Origin: Silene conica
Taxonomy: Eukaryota > Streptophyta > Magnoliopsida > Caryophyllales > Caryophyllaceae
DNA: 64,000 nucleotides
NCBI GenBank assembly: GCA_029255685.2
Contig: CM055313.2
Coordinates: 24,839,079 to 24,903,078, forward strand
Direction of reading: 5' to 3'
The translations under genes were made by a program, and so were the position numbers. Under the pieces are notes generated by a model. It was given only the letters and a program-made list of their open reading frames with translations. It did no database searches and had not been told where the DNA came from. Shown in pieces: positions 1 to 13,162 of the stretch (positions within the stretch are counted from its first letter, which is position 1; each line of letters starts with the position of its first letter).

Positions 1-344
1 CAACGCATGTTCCCCTACTACATCACAAGACATTAGACTCAGAGGCGAAAACTCAACGCATGGACTAGCATCAACACCTGCACTCCGGGTAAGGTATGAC
101 AACATGACTGCCCCGTTGTGCAATTGCTCTATTCGTCAGAGTCAGAGGCCAGCTTAAGGCATGTCCTGACGCGATCACTCAAACACGTATGGAGCTCAGA
201 GGCGACATCTCAATGCATACCTCCATACATGACAACCATACACATATAGGGCTCAGAGGCGACATCTCAACGCATACCCCTATATAAGACAACCAATCTA
301 CGTATTAAGTTCAGAGGCGACATCTCAGCGCATAACTTAATACG
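1..344. repeat. Array of hairpins with constant loop and variable paired arms
   Basis: At least three clean hairpins recur every 57 bases. Arms are 187-194 with 221-228 (8 bp), 244-251 with 278-285 (8 bp) and 301-310 with 335-344 (10 bp). The three stems differ in sequence, but the loop is nearly constant, built on TCAGAGGCGACATCTCA. A shorter version pairs 134-139 with 166-171, and a decayed unit lies at 30-68. Position 1 starts inside another unit, so the array continues to the left. A comparable design occurs in the chromovirus LTR near 52.9 kb, so this may be remnant LTR sequence. No coding capacity is visible. Confidence 0.75.
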
Positions 345-390
345 CATCACTACAATAACATTCAATTAAATAACTAACTCTTTAGTTCTT

Positions 391-696
391 ATCTCTTAAC
401 ATTATTGTAGGATGAATAACGAAATGGCAAGAGAATTATCGAAGAATGAAATTAATTAAGAATTATAAACGTCATGAATCATGACAATTGACAACTAATA
501 ATGTAAATGTTCAGGGGAATATTTGATATTTTGATGGGTTGCATATTGCAATGTAAGAGTTGCACGAAAGTGAACATGCAGATGGAGGACAGATGTCAAA
601 TAGTTTTAATGATTTAATCTAAACCGTAGGATACTATTTGATTTAAGGGTGAATACTCGTTCTCACCGAATGCTCGTTCTCACCCGATCCTAGGTC
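391..696. mobile_element. Right end of a TA-flanked inverted-end element (partial)
   Basis: About 300 bases here are the reverse complement of 17337-17640, including the end that reads (on the minus strand) GGATCGGGTGAGAACGA and then a second GTGAGAACGA. The end abuts (TA)7 at 697-710. The element continues left, and its far end is outside the window. It belongs to the same group as the element at 17337-18572. Similarity between the two copies stops near 391. Confidence 0.7.
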
Positions 697-710
697 TATA
701 TATATATATA

Positions 711-952
711 GAATTGAGATCGTATGAGAACCACCAATATAATGAGAACCATGAGAACTCTAACTTACGGACATTTTTAAAAAAAATTAATGACGTATTT
801 GGATTCGGCATAGAATTTTATGGCTAGAGAACATATTTCTTGGTCTAAAAAATATATACTAGTGACGGAAATGAAGATGAGATACGTTTTATTAATTTTC
901 ATGCACCTACTACCGATTTTGACGTATCTATCATTTTTCTTGCACATAGAAT
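711..952. mobile_element. Left half of a GAGAACC-family TA-flanked element, split by copia-1
   Basis: It starts directly after (TA)7 with a GAGAACC-type end (three copies of GAGAAC within 60 bases), followed by a body shared with the units at 9460 and 10020 (an A/T-rich stretch, then a segment ending in TTGGTCTA). It stops at the duplicated pentamer AGAAT (948-952). The right half resumes at 9125 after the copia element. Joined, the element would be about 560 bases with matching ends in (TA)n. No coding sequence. Confidence 0.7.
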
Positions 953-2094
953 TGATTGGCTAGCTAGAGTTTGACATTACTGTCGTATGACGGTGGTGGT
1001 CAGTTGATCCCTTTAGGTCACACCTTTAGGACAATTCCCTTAATTGATAAAATGATCAAATGTATATTGATACGATTTGATCATATTCCTTAAACTTGTA
1101 TATCGAGAAATTAGAGGTTAAATCTTAATGTAAGATTTATGTTTAAAATTGAAACGTGTCAATTATTAAACATTAAACGATATTTTATTTTAGAATGAAT
1201 CAGGTTGAAATTAATACAAAGGTTGTAAATCGTATTGACGATAAATTATCATTTTATATTTGTAATTTCGAATTACTTGTCAATTGATAAATGTGATTTA
1301 TTTAATTGTGTACAATATTTATATGATAAATATTTGTATGTTTTATATGTTCTAAAACATTTTATTACTTAGTGACATATAAGATGTCACACTTGGTAGA
1401 ATTGTAAAATTGACAAATTTATAAAATGAAGTCCATTTTATGCTAAGGTGGGACGGATTAGTGGAGGTAGTTGTGGGATGATTAGTGTGTTAATTATACT
1501 TAAGACACAATCATTAAAGGGTGCCTTGAGACCATTACCTATGGCCACCCTAGACACATTGAGAAGAGAAAATGTTACCTTGTGTGTCTTCCCATGCCCT
1601 AGCCGGCTATACACTCCCCATAACCACTTGAATTAACTTGTTTTAATTTAAGTATAATTATAAGATAATATAAGTATGTGATACTCCATTCATTCTAGGG
1701 TTAGCCGTGATTTTCAAGCAAGAGCACATCAAAACCTCTCATATTATAAGATAATATTTCATACTAATTATATTAAGAGATATAAATTAGTATACTAAGT
1801 TCATATAATTAGAACTTATATTGTTTAAGGAAATCCGTTTTCTTGTACTAGCATACTCGAGATTTCGGATCATTCAAGGGGTTGTCTTGGTGCATCCAAA
1901 GGACGTATTCTAATTTGGGTACTTGGAGGATCATCCTTGCTAGCTTTGGACCGAGTGTAAGAGCACGATTTCTCCCTATTCCGCATATATTAGCATGCAT
2001 AAGATCACCTAATAATATGTTATTTAAAGGGTTAAATAAAAGATTATGTTAGTATGACTAAAATTAGTTTATGAGTAACTAATAAAACCCAACA
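953..2094 (+). repeat. 5' LTR of copia-1, missing its first 113 bases
   Basis: It matches 7983-9124 almost base for base and ends in CCCAACA at the primer site. The first 113 bases of the family LTR (7870-7982 in the 3' copy) are absent, yet the AGAAT target duplication is intact right at the edge. Both the lost start and the new start read TG, so a microhomology-mediated deletion after insertion is the simplest explanation. The small ORF at 1448-1636 recurs in the 3' LTR and is not considered a gene. Confidence 0.9.
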
Positions 2095-2096
2095 AT

Positions 2097-2108
2097 TGGT
2101 ATCAGAGC
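2097..2108 (+). other. Primer binding site (initiator Met-tRNA) of copia-1
   Basis: TGGTATCAGAGC lies two bases after the 5' LTR. It matches the standard plant retrotransposon primer site complementary to the 3' end of initiator methionine tRNA. Confidence 0.9.
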
Positions 2109-4550
2109 AATAGGTTGTTTGCATGCTTTCCGTTTACGTTTTTACGGAGTTATAGAGATAACAATATAAAATTTGAAATTTTCGTTTGATATAAGATATG
2201 CACGAAATAATTTAAGCATGAATACCTACTGCTTTCTAAAATGTTTTAGAATATTTGGAATATATTTTGCATGAATATTGTTTAATGGTATATTAAATCT
2301 CGGATTTTATAGAGTTTTAATGGTTAAAATCGTTAATTTTGGGAAAAATAGCAAAAATCATCTTTTGGCCGAGATTTTTCAGTATGTTATCACATGTATT
2401 TTCTATAATATGAATATGATTTTTCGTAAATTATGGACTTATAAAACGTGTGATATGAATTTTAAGTGTTAAAATGCAATAAGATGAATAAAAATGGGTT
2501 AAAATAGTTATATTATGAATTTAACTTTAAAAATTTATGAGGATGTCACATGCAATATTTAAAATTTATGTTGAATTTTCCAGAAATGTATCTCAAATAT
2601 TGCAATATTATAGATTTTTAATGTAAAAATCGGGTAATTAGTGACATAATTTCGACTTTAATAGTTTAAGTTGGAATTTGGCCATAAAAATTTAAAAAGA
2701 TGTCATATATATTATTTCCAGCATGTATAAAATTTTCGAGAATTTTATCTTATTTTATGCTTGAGAAATAATTTTAAAGGTTAAAATCGTATGATATATG
2801 ACGTAAATCGTTAAAATTTGCAAATGTTGTTAAAATGGCCGAAAAATGTAACCCATATTATTCATATGTGATATGTTCATCATGAAAATTTTCTTGGGAG
2901 CCAAAAGTTTCAGATTTGATTTAATTTTAATTTGTTAAAAGTAGCATTTAAAATTGAATATTTAGAGTCTTTTATTTAAAATTTCGGCTATGGGGCAATG
3001 TGCCATTTAATTTTCTGTCCATTTTGTGTTCTTAAAATGTTTTGGAAGGTATAAAAATATTGTTAGTATTTAATTTGCATTTATGAAGTTAATTATTGAA
3101 TCTTCCGACTTAAATTGCTCGTTTTACGTCTTATTTACGAAATAATGTTAAAACCGTATAAAATACTAATATTTTAACCTTCTGAAAATTTTAAGGACAT
3201 TCTGGAATTTTCAAAATTTGAATTTTGGATTTTCGAAATTTTTATGACTCTTTTGGATTTTATATTATTTTTCCCGTAAAACCGAGTAATACCGATCTAT
3301 ATTGAAATATATTAAGTTAAGTCATGTTCAAAGTTTGAGTAAGACTAAATTTTGAAACCTATAAGAGTTAGGATGATTAAATTAAGGATGAAAACCGTTT
3401 CATATAATGCATAGTGTTGTTAACCGTTAAAACACGCGATTCCATAAACCGAGGTTTGCGATAACTATTTAATTAAGTGTTTTAAATAGGACGATTTGGC
3501 TTAGGGTTTGCATGTTAATTCATATTTACATAAGCATTGCATAATATATTATGAATGTCATGATTTATTTTTACGTAATTTTGGGAATTATGTAATTTAC
3601 TTAGTATGGCCTTAGTTTTAAATCGGTATTTCCCGTAATGTAAGGGGTTACCGATTCGGTTGTAATTTTGTGATCTCGTATCACCCAATTGTAATTTAAT
3701 TTCTATTTTATAATGTATAAAGTAGACTAGAAAAGTTGTAATATTTGTAAATCCGGAGTTCCTTGAAGACGGTGCCATTCGGAAAGGAGTTCCGATCAAG
3801 ACGGTGTTTACCTCGAAATGCGTGCCGCGTGAAGTTCAAGGGACCAAAGGAGTTGGTTTCCGAATTTGTACTTTTATTATTTCTTTTCTAGGAAAGGCCA
3901 TACTAGGGTTTATTTATTCTTTTATTTTTGCTTTTTTGCTTTTTATATGTTTGCATGCATAGCCAAATCGTCATACATCGTATCATGCATGTTTCGACCT
4001 AGTCGACCTAGTCTTTTATTTTATCGATAATTCACCGACTTAGTTCACTTAAACGGAGATAGATAATAATTGACTAGATCTCTTACATATAAATATTGAG
4101 ACTTAGCCTTACCAAAAAGTACGGACCCATGAATCCCTTCTTCACAAGAACGTAGGCTCGGCTACACCGGGGTACTAAAATTGTCACGTTGGGTAAGTGG
4201 GGTAATAAGATTACACCTTGAAATTTGGTTGATCTCAACGAAAGTATTCGTAACCGTAGTTGCAATAAGTTCGGGCTAAAGATAATTTTAAGAAAATTGT
4301 CGACCGAGAGTTCTAAGAGTAGAACCGATTAAAGGGTTAATCCACCAAATTATACCGATACGGGTTGAATCGGCTACACCGTGCCCGGATTAGTATGGGT
4401 TTGGGTCTCGGGATTGTTTACTTAATTGGGTCAGAGATCATTAAGTAAATATATAACTAAACTTGTTAAAGTTTCTAGTTTAAAATTACGAATTTTAAAA
4501 ATGATGTTGTTTTTCCTTTTATTATTGTAGTTTTATTTTCGACATCATCA
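2109..4550 (+). other. Non-coding leader of copia-1
   Basis: About 2.4 kb of AT-rich sequence between primer site and gag. I see no ORF with protein-like composition; the short ORFs here are not conserved in frame. The same leader, in reverse, occupies roughly 45112-47540 in copia-2. A packaging signal would be expected near here, but nothing specific can be read. Confidence 0.6.
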
Positions 4551-5602
4551 ATGGCAACCAACGCTCCACCTCTCACTAACGTATCATGGCTTCGATCCTT
4601 TATGGATCGTTGCAAACTCGATAAGCATGGTTCCAATTTTAAGGATTGGGATGCGCAATTGCTTTTGTCCGCTCAAGGTGACGATAAGAGTCGTTACCTA
4701 TCCGAAGCCGCTCCTCCCGCTTCGACCGCTCGTTCGTCGGCCCAAACTCGTAAGGCCTATGAAGCCTACATGAAAGAGTCCTCCGCTCTTAAAAATGTGC
4801 TCATCTTCTCCATGGAGCCGGATCTCCAAAGGAGTATGATTAAGTTGACCACATCGTATGAGATTTACACCAAGCTTGCGACCATGTTTTCGCAAACTCC
4901 AAGGGTGATCCAATATGAGGCGGCTTCCGCCTTCTTTGACATTAAATTCAAGGAAGGGCAAAAGATAAGCCCTCGTTTGCTCAAACTCGTTGAGCTCGCG
5001 CAGACTCTAAAAGCTCAAAATGTTGATGTTCCCGACTCTCTTATTATTGATCGAGTTCTTCACTCACTCAATAAGGTTAAAGCGTATGCTCAATTCCGGG
5101 TGAATTTCAATATGCGAAACCAAGAGACCACGTTGGAAGAGTTGCATAAGATGCTCGTCCAAGCCGAAAGGGACATGGGACTTCATGAAAGTTCCACCAA
5201 AGATGTTTTGAACATCGAAAAGAAAGGGAAAACGAGCTTCAAAAGGAATGTCTCTAAAGGCAAGGGCAAGAAAACGTTCAAGCCCAAGGCGACCAAAGAA
5301 AAGACCTTTTCGAAAGGCGCTTCCACCTCGTCTTCAAAAGAGCAAGACAAATGCCATTATTGCACGAGGATCGGTCATTGGAAGCGAAATTGCCCCAAAT
5401 ACTTAAGCGATCTCAAAAATGGGAAAGCAACCGCCGTAGGTAATAATTCTCGTTTATGATTCATGTCATTTATCAACTTATGTATAGTGATACAAATGTG
5501 TTGATGTTTACCCTTTTTAAATGTTTTAAAGGGGCGCCTCCTAATAACGATAAGGGCAAGGAGAAGGAAGCATATAGTTCCTTACTTGGATGGCTATGGT
5601 AG
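4551..5602 (+). CDS. Copia GAG polyprotein, predicted spliced CDS (exons 4551-5439 and 5532-5602)
   Basis: Capsid/nucleocapsid protein that would assemble the cytoplasmic particle. An ATG opens a frame with a copia-type capsid region (about residues 10-220), a Lys-rich stretch, and one CCHC zinc knuckle, CHYCTRIGHWKRNC, near residues 270-283. Read through, the frame stops at 5459 (302 aa). A GT at 5440 and an AG at 5530-5531 define a 92-base intron. Splicing continues the frame into an acidic/basic tail (PNNDKGKEKEAYSSLLGWLW) ending at TAG 5600-5602. The same donor, acceptor and similar tail recur in copia-2. Splicing of gag is known in the Arabidopsis copia element EVADE; here it is inferred from sequence only. 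Confidence 0.8.
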
Positions 5603-7859
5603 CATCCAAATGATCGAAGACTTGAAGAGCTAGCCTCTAATTTTCATATTGTCTTCTTTCATATTTTTCATTTTATTTATGGAACAATTTATTTTCTTGT
5701 AAGACAAGGATTAAAATCCTAAAACAATGGTTGTAATTTTGGATATTGGTGACTTGGTTTTCAACCCGAGTCACTACTTTTGTTCTTAATCAATGTTTTG
5801 ATTTCTCAAATAAATTGCATGCCTTGTTTAAACATGAATAATAGTGATTTTATCACGCAATAAACAATTGATACGATCAATATAATATAATCAAAGTGTT
5901 GATTAAAACAGAGAACTACACCCCATGAGATACTTTTAATCAAAATGAGACTATATTAATTCATTATAAGATTTTCATTTTAAGTGAAAATGAGAATGTA
6001 TTCATCACACCTATAAAACTTCAAACATTCACATACATTGGTTAATCGAAATAGCTATCCTTAAACGAATAAAGGTTATCGTTAGAAGGATAGAGTGGGA
6101 GAAAATATTTCGCTCACCAATGATGAAAATAAAGGATCTTAGAGAAGATTCCTATATGGGAGTCTTGAGAAGAGCCCTAAATGATTTGAAGAAACTACGA
6201 GAGGACACTGAAGAAACAACGGGAGGACACTCGAAGAAAGGTTCTTTATGTTCATTGTTTCATAGAGAGGAAACATGAAACCCCGTATGAAATCGGAAGG
6301 AAAACAGTTCCTTAATAAATGATTTTTCTAAGTTTATAAGATAAAAGAGAAGAAATCATCTCAATCCTCTCAATGTAGTTATAAAGAAATTATCATGTCA
6401 TTTTCGTCTCGAGGAAACGAAGACATGATAAGAAGGTAATAATTGATTGAATGGAAACAGATCACTATAGGGATAGTGATAGTGATAATGATTCAAGTAA
6501 TAGTTTAACATGCGAGAAATGAAAGGTTCATTTAAGATATCGAGAGATATTGATTTTAGTGGGGGCGTTTTTCATTAAAAAGAATTAAGCCTACCATTGG
6601 GAGAGAATGGGTGATTCTTTAAGGTGTAAAGAATAAGAGGTTTTCAATTCTAGATGATCAAATACCTTATATCATAAGATGATGGAGCTTTACGGGAAGG
6701 TTTATTATGTGGATAATAAAAGGTCGCCCACTAGAAGTTAGAATGGTTGGATACATTATTCATAATGATGAATGAAACCATTATCAAATAGCCAAGATGA
6801 GTAAAAATTATTAGAATGATGAAATCATAAATAGACTACAATATAGATTTCAGTACATAAGTGACTATAGAGAGTGATTTTTAATCCCTCCAGTATATCG
6901 ATACGTCACAAGTTATGAGATAACAGTGGGAGCTTTCCTCCGAAAAGGAAACTCAAAATCTAGAAAGAGTTCTAGATATGTACTCAAATAGAATCATATT
7001 ATACGGGATAATATGAGAATGAAGGAGACCAAAATTTGTAAGTTTTGCAATCATGAATAAAGGTTATTCGCAAAACACTAATACAAATAGATGATTGTGC
7101 ATCAAAATGCAATGTAATAGTGTTGACTATTGTTGCATGACAACATCATTTGAGTTATGATTAACTCAAAATGAAAGATATTTTGTCAGAATCCAAATGG
7201 GTTGTATGAGACAATATTGAACCCCATAAGTGAACTGGATTGACTTAGTATGGCCCCTAGCCGCTTACATGAGGTGACGTCTCAAAGCGACTAGAGTGTG
7301 AGGCGATTGATGGCAAGTTCAAGTGCCATAGAGTCATTTGTGATGACTAGTCGATCACATAGGCAGACTGTAAGAGACACTCTGTCGGGCAATGTGACCG
7401 CTTATAGAGTTCTGGAAATTTTATAGCCGGGTCGTGGCGAGAGCTGCTATAGTGTTCTTATGAGTCAATTCTTAGACTAAATACTACTCTCCCAAGATGG
7501 TGCAGTTTAGGCATGACCTTGATCCATTCTCTACGACTTTTCGTAACTGGAGTCAAATGGGACTGTTTTGGGTTGTGACTGACTGTGACTAGTTGAAGGA
7601 AGTAGTGCGATAGAAATTGTCCACCCCTTGTCAGGGTTGTTCAAATCTCAGGGCCACTCGAGGAGAAGTTAACTGGAAATGCGTGGCCACGCTCGGAAGG
7701 TATCTATGGCAGATAATTCCGGTCAAACAGTTATTCTCCAGATCGAGGAAACCACTCATGATATGATCGAATGCAAGTACGACCTCAGAGAGACATCTTG
7801 CATTGAGTGGGAGATTGTAATAGGACAAGAGAATTGGTGACGCACACTTGTCGAGGACA
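5603..7859 (+). other. Non-coding 3' internal region of copia-1
   Basis: 2.2 kb where pol would normally be. No protease, integrase, RT or RNase H motif appears in any frame. The counterpart (reverse) in copia-2 is about 41830-44170 and is similarly non-coding, so the loss predates both insertions. Confidence 0.65.
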
Positions 7860-7869
7860 CGTGGGAGAT
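7860..7869 (+). other. Polypurine tract of copia-1
   Basis: CGTGGGAGAT lies immediately before the 3' LTR, the position expected for plus-strand priming. The reverse copy in copia-2 (from 41818) reads ATCTCCCAC. Confidence 0.75.
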
Positions 7870-9124
7870 TGTTGGGAAATGTGTCCTCAACAATAGTGCG
7901 ATCACGTAATTAAATCTCATGGCAAGAATGCGCAAGGGATGATACGATTTATATTAGTCAACTGACCAACATTAATCGGTAATGATTGGCTAGCTAGAGT
8001 TTGACATTACTGTCGTATGACGGTGGTGGTCAGTTGATCCCTTTAGGTCACACCTTTAGGACAATTCCCTTAATTGATAAAATGATCAAATGTATATTGA
8101 TACGATTTGATCATATTCCTTAAACTTGTATATCGAGAAATTAGAGGTTAAATCTTAATGTAAGATTTATGTTTAAAATTGAAACGTGTCAATTATTAAA
8201 CATTAAACGATATTTTATTTTAGAATGAATCGGGTTGAAATTAATACAAAGGTTGTAAATCGTATTGACGATAAATTATCATTTTATATTTGTAATTTCG
8301 AATTACTTGTCAATTGATAAATGTGATTTATTTAATTGTGTACAATATTTATATGATAAATATTTGTATGTTTTATATGTTCTAAAACATTTTATTACTT
8401 AGTGACATATAAGATGTCACACTTGGTACAATTGTAAAATTGACAAATTTATAAAATGAAGTCCATTTTATGCTAAGGTGGGACGGATTAGTGGAGGTAG
8501 TTGTGGGATGATTAGTGTGTTAATTATACTTAAGACACAATCATTAAAGGGTGCCTTGAGACCATTACCTATGGCCACCCTAGACACATTGAGAAGAGAA
8601 AATGTTCCCTTGTGTGTCTTCCCATGCCCTAGCCGGCTATACACTCCCCATAACCACTTGAATTAACTTGTTTTAATTTAAGTATAATTATAAGATAATA
8701 TAAGTATGTGATACTCCATTCATTCTAGGGTTAGCCGTGATTTTCAAGCAAGAGCACATCAAAACCTCTCATATTATAAGATAATATTTCATACTAATTA
8801 TATTAAGAGATATAAATTAGTATACTAAGTTCATATAATTAGAACTTATATTGTTTAAGGAAATCCGTTTTCTTGTACTAGCATACTCGAGATTTCAGAT
8901 CATTCAAGGGGTTGTCTTGGTGCATCCAAAGGAGGTATTCTAATTTGGGTACTTGGAGGATCATCCTTGCTAGCTTTGGACCGAGTGTAAGAGCACGATT
9001 TCTCCCTATTCCGCATATATTAGCATGCATAAGATTACCTAATAATTTGTTATTTAAAGGGTTAAATAAAAGATTATGTTAGTATGACTAAAATTAGTTT
9101 ATGAGTAACTAATAAAACCCAACA
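7870..9124 (+). repeat. 3' LTR of copia-1 (complete, 1255 bp)
   Basis: Starts TGTTGGG and ends CCCAACA. Full-length reference copy for the family in this window. It is followed by target duplication AGAAT. The family LTR in the other two insertions is 1257 and 1183 bases. Confidence 0.92.
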
Positions 9125-9447
9125 AGAATTCGTTTTAATGCACGTTGAGCCTACTATTTCATGCACCTAGTAATCATTTTCATATATGTAAAAAATTTCA
9201 TGCACTTAGTGGTCGTTTTCGTGCATTTATAGCCGTTTTAGTATACCTAATTGTATTTTGGTACACTAAGTATATAATTTGTTAATAAAATCAAAAATTT
9301 TTGTTTAATGATACTAAAGTGTGTATTTGAATACTTTAAACTAATAGTAAATGATCCATCGAAACTTTCGAAACGAAATATGATGGAGATTTAGTAAGGG
9401 TTCTCATGGTTCTCATTATAAGGGTGGTTCTCACCGGATCCCGACCC
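9125..9447. mobile_element. Right half of the GAGAACC-family element split by copia-1
   Basis: Begins with the AGAAT duplication and ends with the inverse of the family end (GGTTCTCACCGGATCCC), then (TA)6 at 9448-9459. The middle is AT-rich with no coding signal. Together with 711-952 it makes one element. Confidence 0.7.
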
Positions 9448-9459
9448 TATATATATATA

Positions 9460-10312
<853 letters not shown>

Positions 10313-10370
<58 letters not shown>
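10313..10370. repeat. (TA)29 tract
   Basis: Pure TA repeat between two elements. Confidence 0.95.
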
Positions 10371-10372
<2 letters not shown>

Positions 10373-10489
10373 TTTAGGATCGGGTGAGAACGATTATTCG
10401 GTGCATACGGTGAGAACGAGTCACGTCTGTTGGATTAAAACACAATCAATGGTTAAGAAATACCCACAACCCACATTCTAGATAGAATT

Positions 10490-12300
10490 TTTGACGGAGT
10501 AGATAATTTGTTTTTTAACTTTTTACACAAATTTAGATACATTTTTTTACGGAGTAAATACTTTTCTTTTTTACCTTTTTATATAAACCTATATACATTT
10601 TTTTGACGGAGTAGATACATTTTTTTTTACTTTTTTACGTAAACATAGATACATTTTTTGACGGAGTAGATACATTTTTTTTTACTTTTTTACAAAAACC
10701 TAGATACATTTTTTGAAGGAGTGGATACATTTTTTTTTCTTTTTTTACATAAACCTAAATACATTTTTTGAAGTAGTAGATACATTTTTTTTTTACTTTT
10801 TTACGTAAACCTAGATACATTTTTTAACGAAGTAGATACACTTTTTTTTACTTTTATTTACAAAAACCTAGATACATTTTTTGAAGAAGTAGATACTTTT
10901 TTTTACTTTTTTTACATAAACCTAGATACATTTTTTGAAGGGGTAGATACATTTTTTTTACTTTTTTACGTAAACCTAGATACATTTTTTGACGGAGTAT
11001 ATACATTTTTTTACTTTTTCTTTACATAAACCTAGATACATTTTTTGAAGAAGTAGATACATTTTTTTTGTTTACTTTTTTTTACTTAAACCTAGATACA
11101 TTTTTTGACGGACTAGATATATATTATTTTTTTTCACTTTTTTACATAAACCTAGATACATTTTTTAACGGATTAGATACAATTTTTTTACTTAAAGCTA
11201 AATACATTTTTTGACGGAATAAATACATTTTTTTTTTACTTTTTACATAAACCTAGATACATTTTTTGACGGAGTAGATACATTTTTTTTTTACTTAAAC
11301 CTATATACATTTTTTTTAGTTTTTTACATAAACCTAGTTACATTTTTTGACGGAGTGGATATATTTTTTTTTCTTTTTTACATAAGCCTAAATACATTTT
11401 TTGAAGTAGTAGATACATTTTTTTTTTACTTTTTTTACGTAAACCTAGATACATTTTTTGACGAAGTAGATACATTTTTTTTTAATTTTTTTTACAAAAA
11501 CCTAGATACATTTTTTGAAGGAGTATATACTTTGTTTTTTTACTTTTTTTACATAAACCTAGATACATTTTTTGAAGGGTAGATACATTTTTTTTACTTT
11601 TTTACGTAAACCTAGATACATTTTTTGACGGAGTATATACATTTTTTTACTTTTTTTTTTACATAAACCTAGATACATTTTTTGAAGGAGTAGATACATT
11701 TTTTTTGTTTACTTTTTTTACTTAAACCTAGATACATTTTTTGACGGACTAGATATATATAATATTTTTTTCACTTTTTTACATAAACCTAGATACATTT
11801 TTTAACGGATTAGATACATTTTTTTACTTAAAGCTAAATACATTTTTTGACGGAATAAATACATTTTTTTTACTTTTTACATAAACCTAGATACATTTTT
11901 TGACGGAGTAGATACATTTTTTTTTACTTAAACCTATATACATTTTTTTTAGTTTTTTACATAAACTTAGTTACATTTTTTTTACGGAGTAGATACATTT
12001 TTTTTACCTAAACCTAGATACATTTTTTGACGCAGTTGATACATTTTTTTTTTGCTTTTTTACATAAACCTAGATACATTTTTTTTACTGGGGAGATACA
12101 TTTTTTTACTTTTTTACATAAACCTAGATACGTTTTTTGACGGAGTAAATACATTTTTTGTTACTTAAACCTAGATACATTTTTTGACGGAGTAGATACA
12201 TTTTTTTTTTCTTTTTTTACCTAAACCTATTTACATTTTTTTACGGAGTAGATACATTTTTTGACGTAGGAAATAATTTTTTTTTACTTTTTTAGTAAAC
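10490..12300 (+). repeat. Tandem array of TAGATACATTTTTT units
   Basis: Units of about 55 bases alternate a segment ending in TTTTTTGACGGAG with a T-rich segment ending in ACATAAACC, both beginning TAGATACA. A larger duplication is visible: rare variants at 11111 (GACTAGATATATA) and 11171 recur at 11747 and 11808, an offset of about 636 bases. The Phe-rich ORF at 11355 is not a gene. Confidence 0.85.
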
Positions 12301-13020
12301 CTGTATAGTGCGAAATCAATAGAAACCATTAGGAAGCTATTTTGAATCCTGCTGATATTTAGGATTACTGCATGTTCCCGTATTACGTGACTTCGTTTTT
12401 TGGGAATTGTTCATCTCGACATCAAGCGAGAGACTGATTCTTGTACTCTATATAAGATATTAGAAGCCAATAGCTGGTGACTGTCAATTCTGCTAATGTT
12501 TGGGAATACAGCATGGCGTGTCGTCTATTTTTGTAACTATATTTGTGGACAGATGGTTATAGTTGCTTAAACTGTATGAGAAAGGGAGGATGTATTCCAC
12601 ATTTCAATGGGAAAGGTTTACTGCTCCATATACTCTGTCGTTTAATGGACGCCTTGAAGCATGCCTTCATACTTCTTGGCTCCCACATATTTTGGGGCGA
12701 GGTTGGGTCGTGTGCTCATATCTACATAGCATTACCTCTATGCTAACAACACAGGGTATTTTTGTTTGACCCATAATAAATAATTTACGGTCGAAAATTG
12801 CACCAGTTACCACCTCATCACAGTGAGAAGAGGTGCAACTAGTCTACTGAGACATTTTACTTGTTGAGTTATAAACCAGATCAAAATTATTAGTCTTTGG
12901 CTTTGCTGGCGTATGTATTTGTACTACCCGTGTATGTTGGTCTGTAATTGAGCTAAAAACTTGATGTACTATTATTTAGCTTGATTGGTTTAATTTAAAA
13001 TTTAATCTCAGCCTTTCAAT
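12300..13020. other. Non-repetitive cargo of element A, origin not recognised
   Basis: Base composition is much more even than in the flanking array. Two overlapping ORFs (12543-12746 and 12563-12769) exist, and neither resembles a protein I know. The stretch looks like exon plus 3' untranslated sequence of a host gene, by analogy with cargo in elements B and E. This is inference. Confidence 0.4.
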
Positions 13021-13090
13021 TAACTCTCATCTAATGGAGGAGAGTCGTTCTCACCGTATGCACCGAATGATCGTTCTCACCGGATCTTGC

Positions 13091-13093
<3 letters not shown>

Positions 13094-13157
<64 letters not shown>
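13094..13157. repeat. (TA)32 tract
   Basis: Separates elements A and B. Confidence 0.95.

Positions 13158-13162
<5 letters not shown>

Larger units (their letters stand above)
953..9124 (+). mobile_element. Non-autonomous Ty1-copia retrotransposon (copia-1), gag only
   Basis: Layout: truncated 5' LTR 953-2094, Met-tRNA primer site, long leader 2109-4550, gag with a predicted intron, non-coding 5603-7859, polypurine tract, and 3' LTR 7870-9124. Target duplication AGAAT is at 948-952 and 9125-9129. No protease, integrase or reverse transcriptase frame is present, so it must be mobilised in trans. The shared LTR portions differ at only about seven positions by eye over 1142 bases, so the insertion is young. 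A sister copy lies on the opposite strand at 40561-48810, and a solo LTR of the family is at 16083-17265. Confidence 0.9.
10371..13093 (+). mobile_element. GAGAACGA-family TA-flanked element A
   Basis: 2.7 kb, with (TA)n on both sides. The left end has GGATCGGGTGAGAACGA and a second GTGAGAACGA 20 bases on; the right end is the inverse, ending CACCGGATCTTGCC. Inside are a long tandem array (10490-12300) and a 0.7 kb non-repetitive segment (12300-13020). Sister copies are E (18579-20228, inverted) and G (22436-23819, same orientation). All three share roughly 100 bases at each end but have different non-repetitive middles, as in transposons that pick up host DNA. Confidence 0.8.

Noticed and set aside
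1448..1636. 62-aa ORF present twice (also 8478-8666)
   Set aside because: Identical because both lie in the LTRs of copia-1. No protein-like features.
11355..11582. Phe-rich 75-aa ORF, possible membrane protein
   Set aside because: It is a translation of the T-rich tandem array.
10490..12300. CRISPR-like array
   Set aside because: Regular repeats, but spacers are not unique, units are degenerate and T-rich, and the context is a plant transposon.
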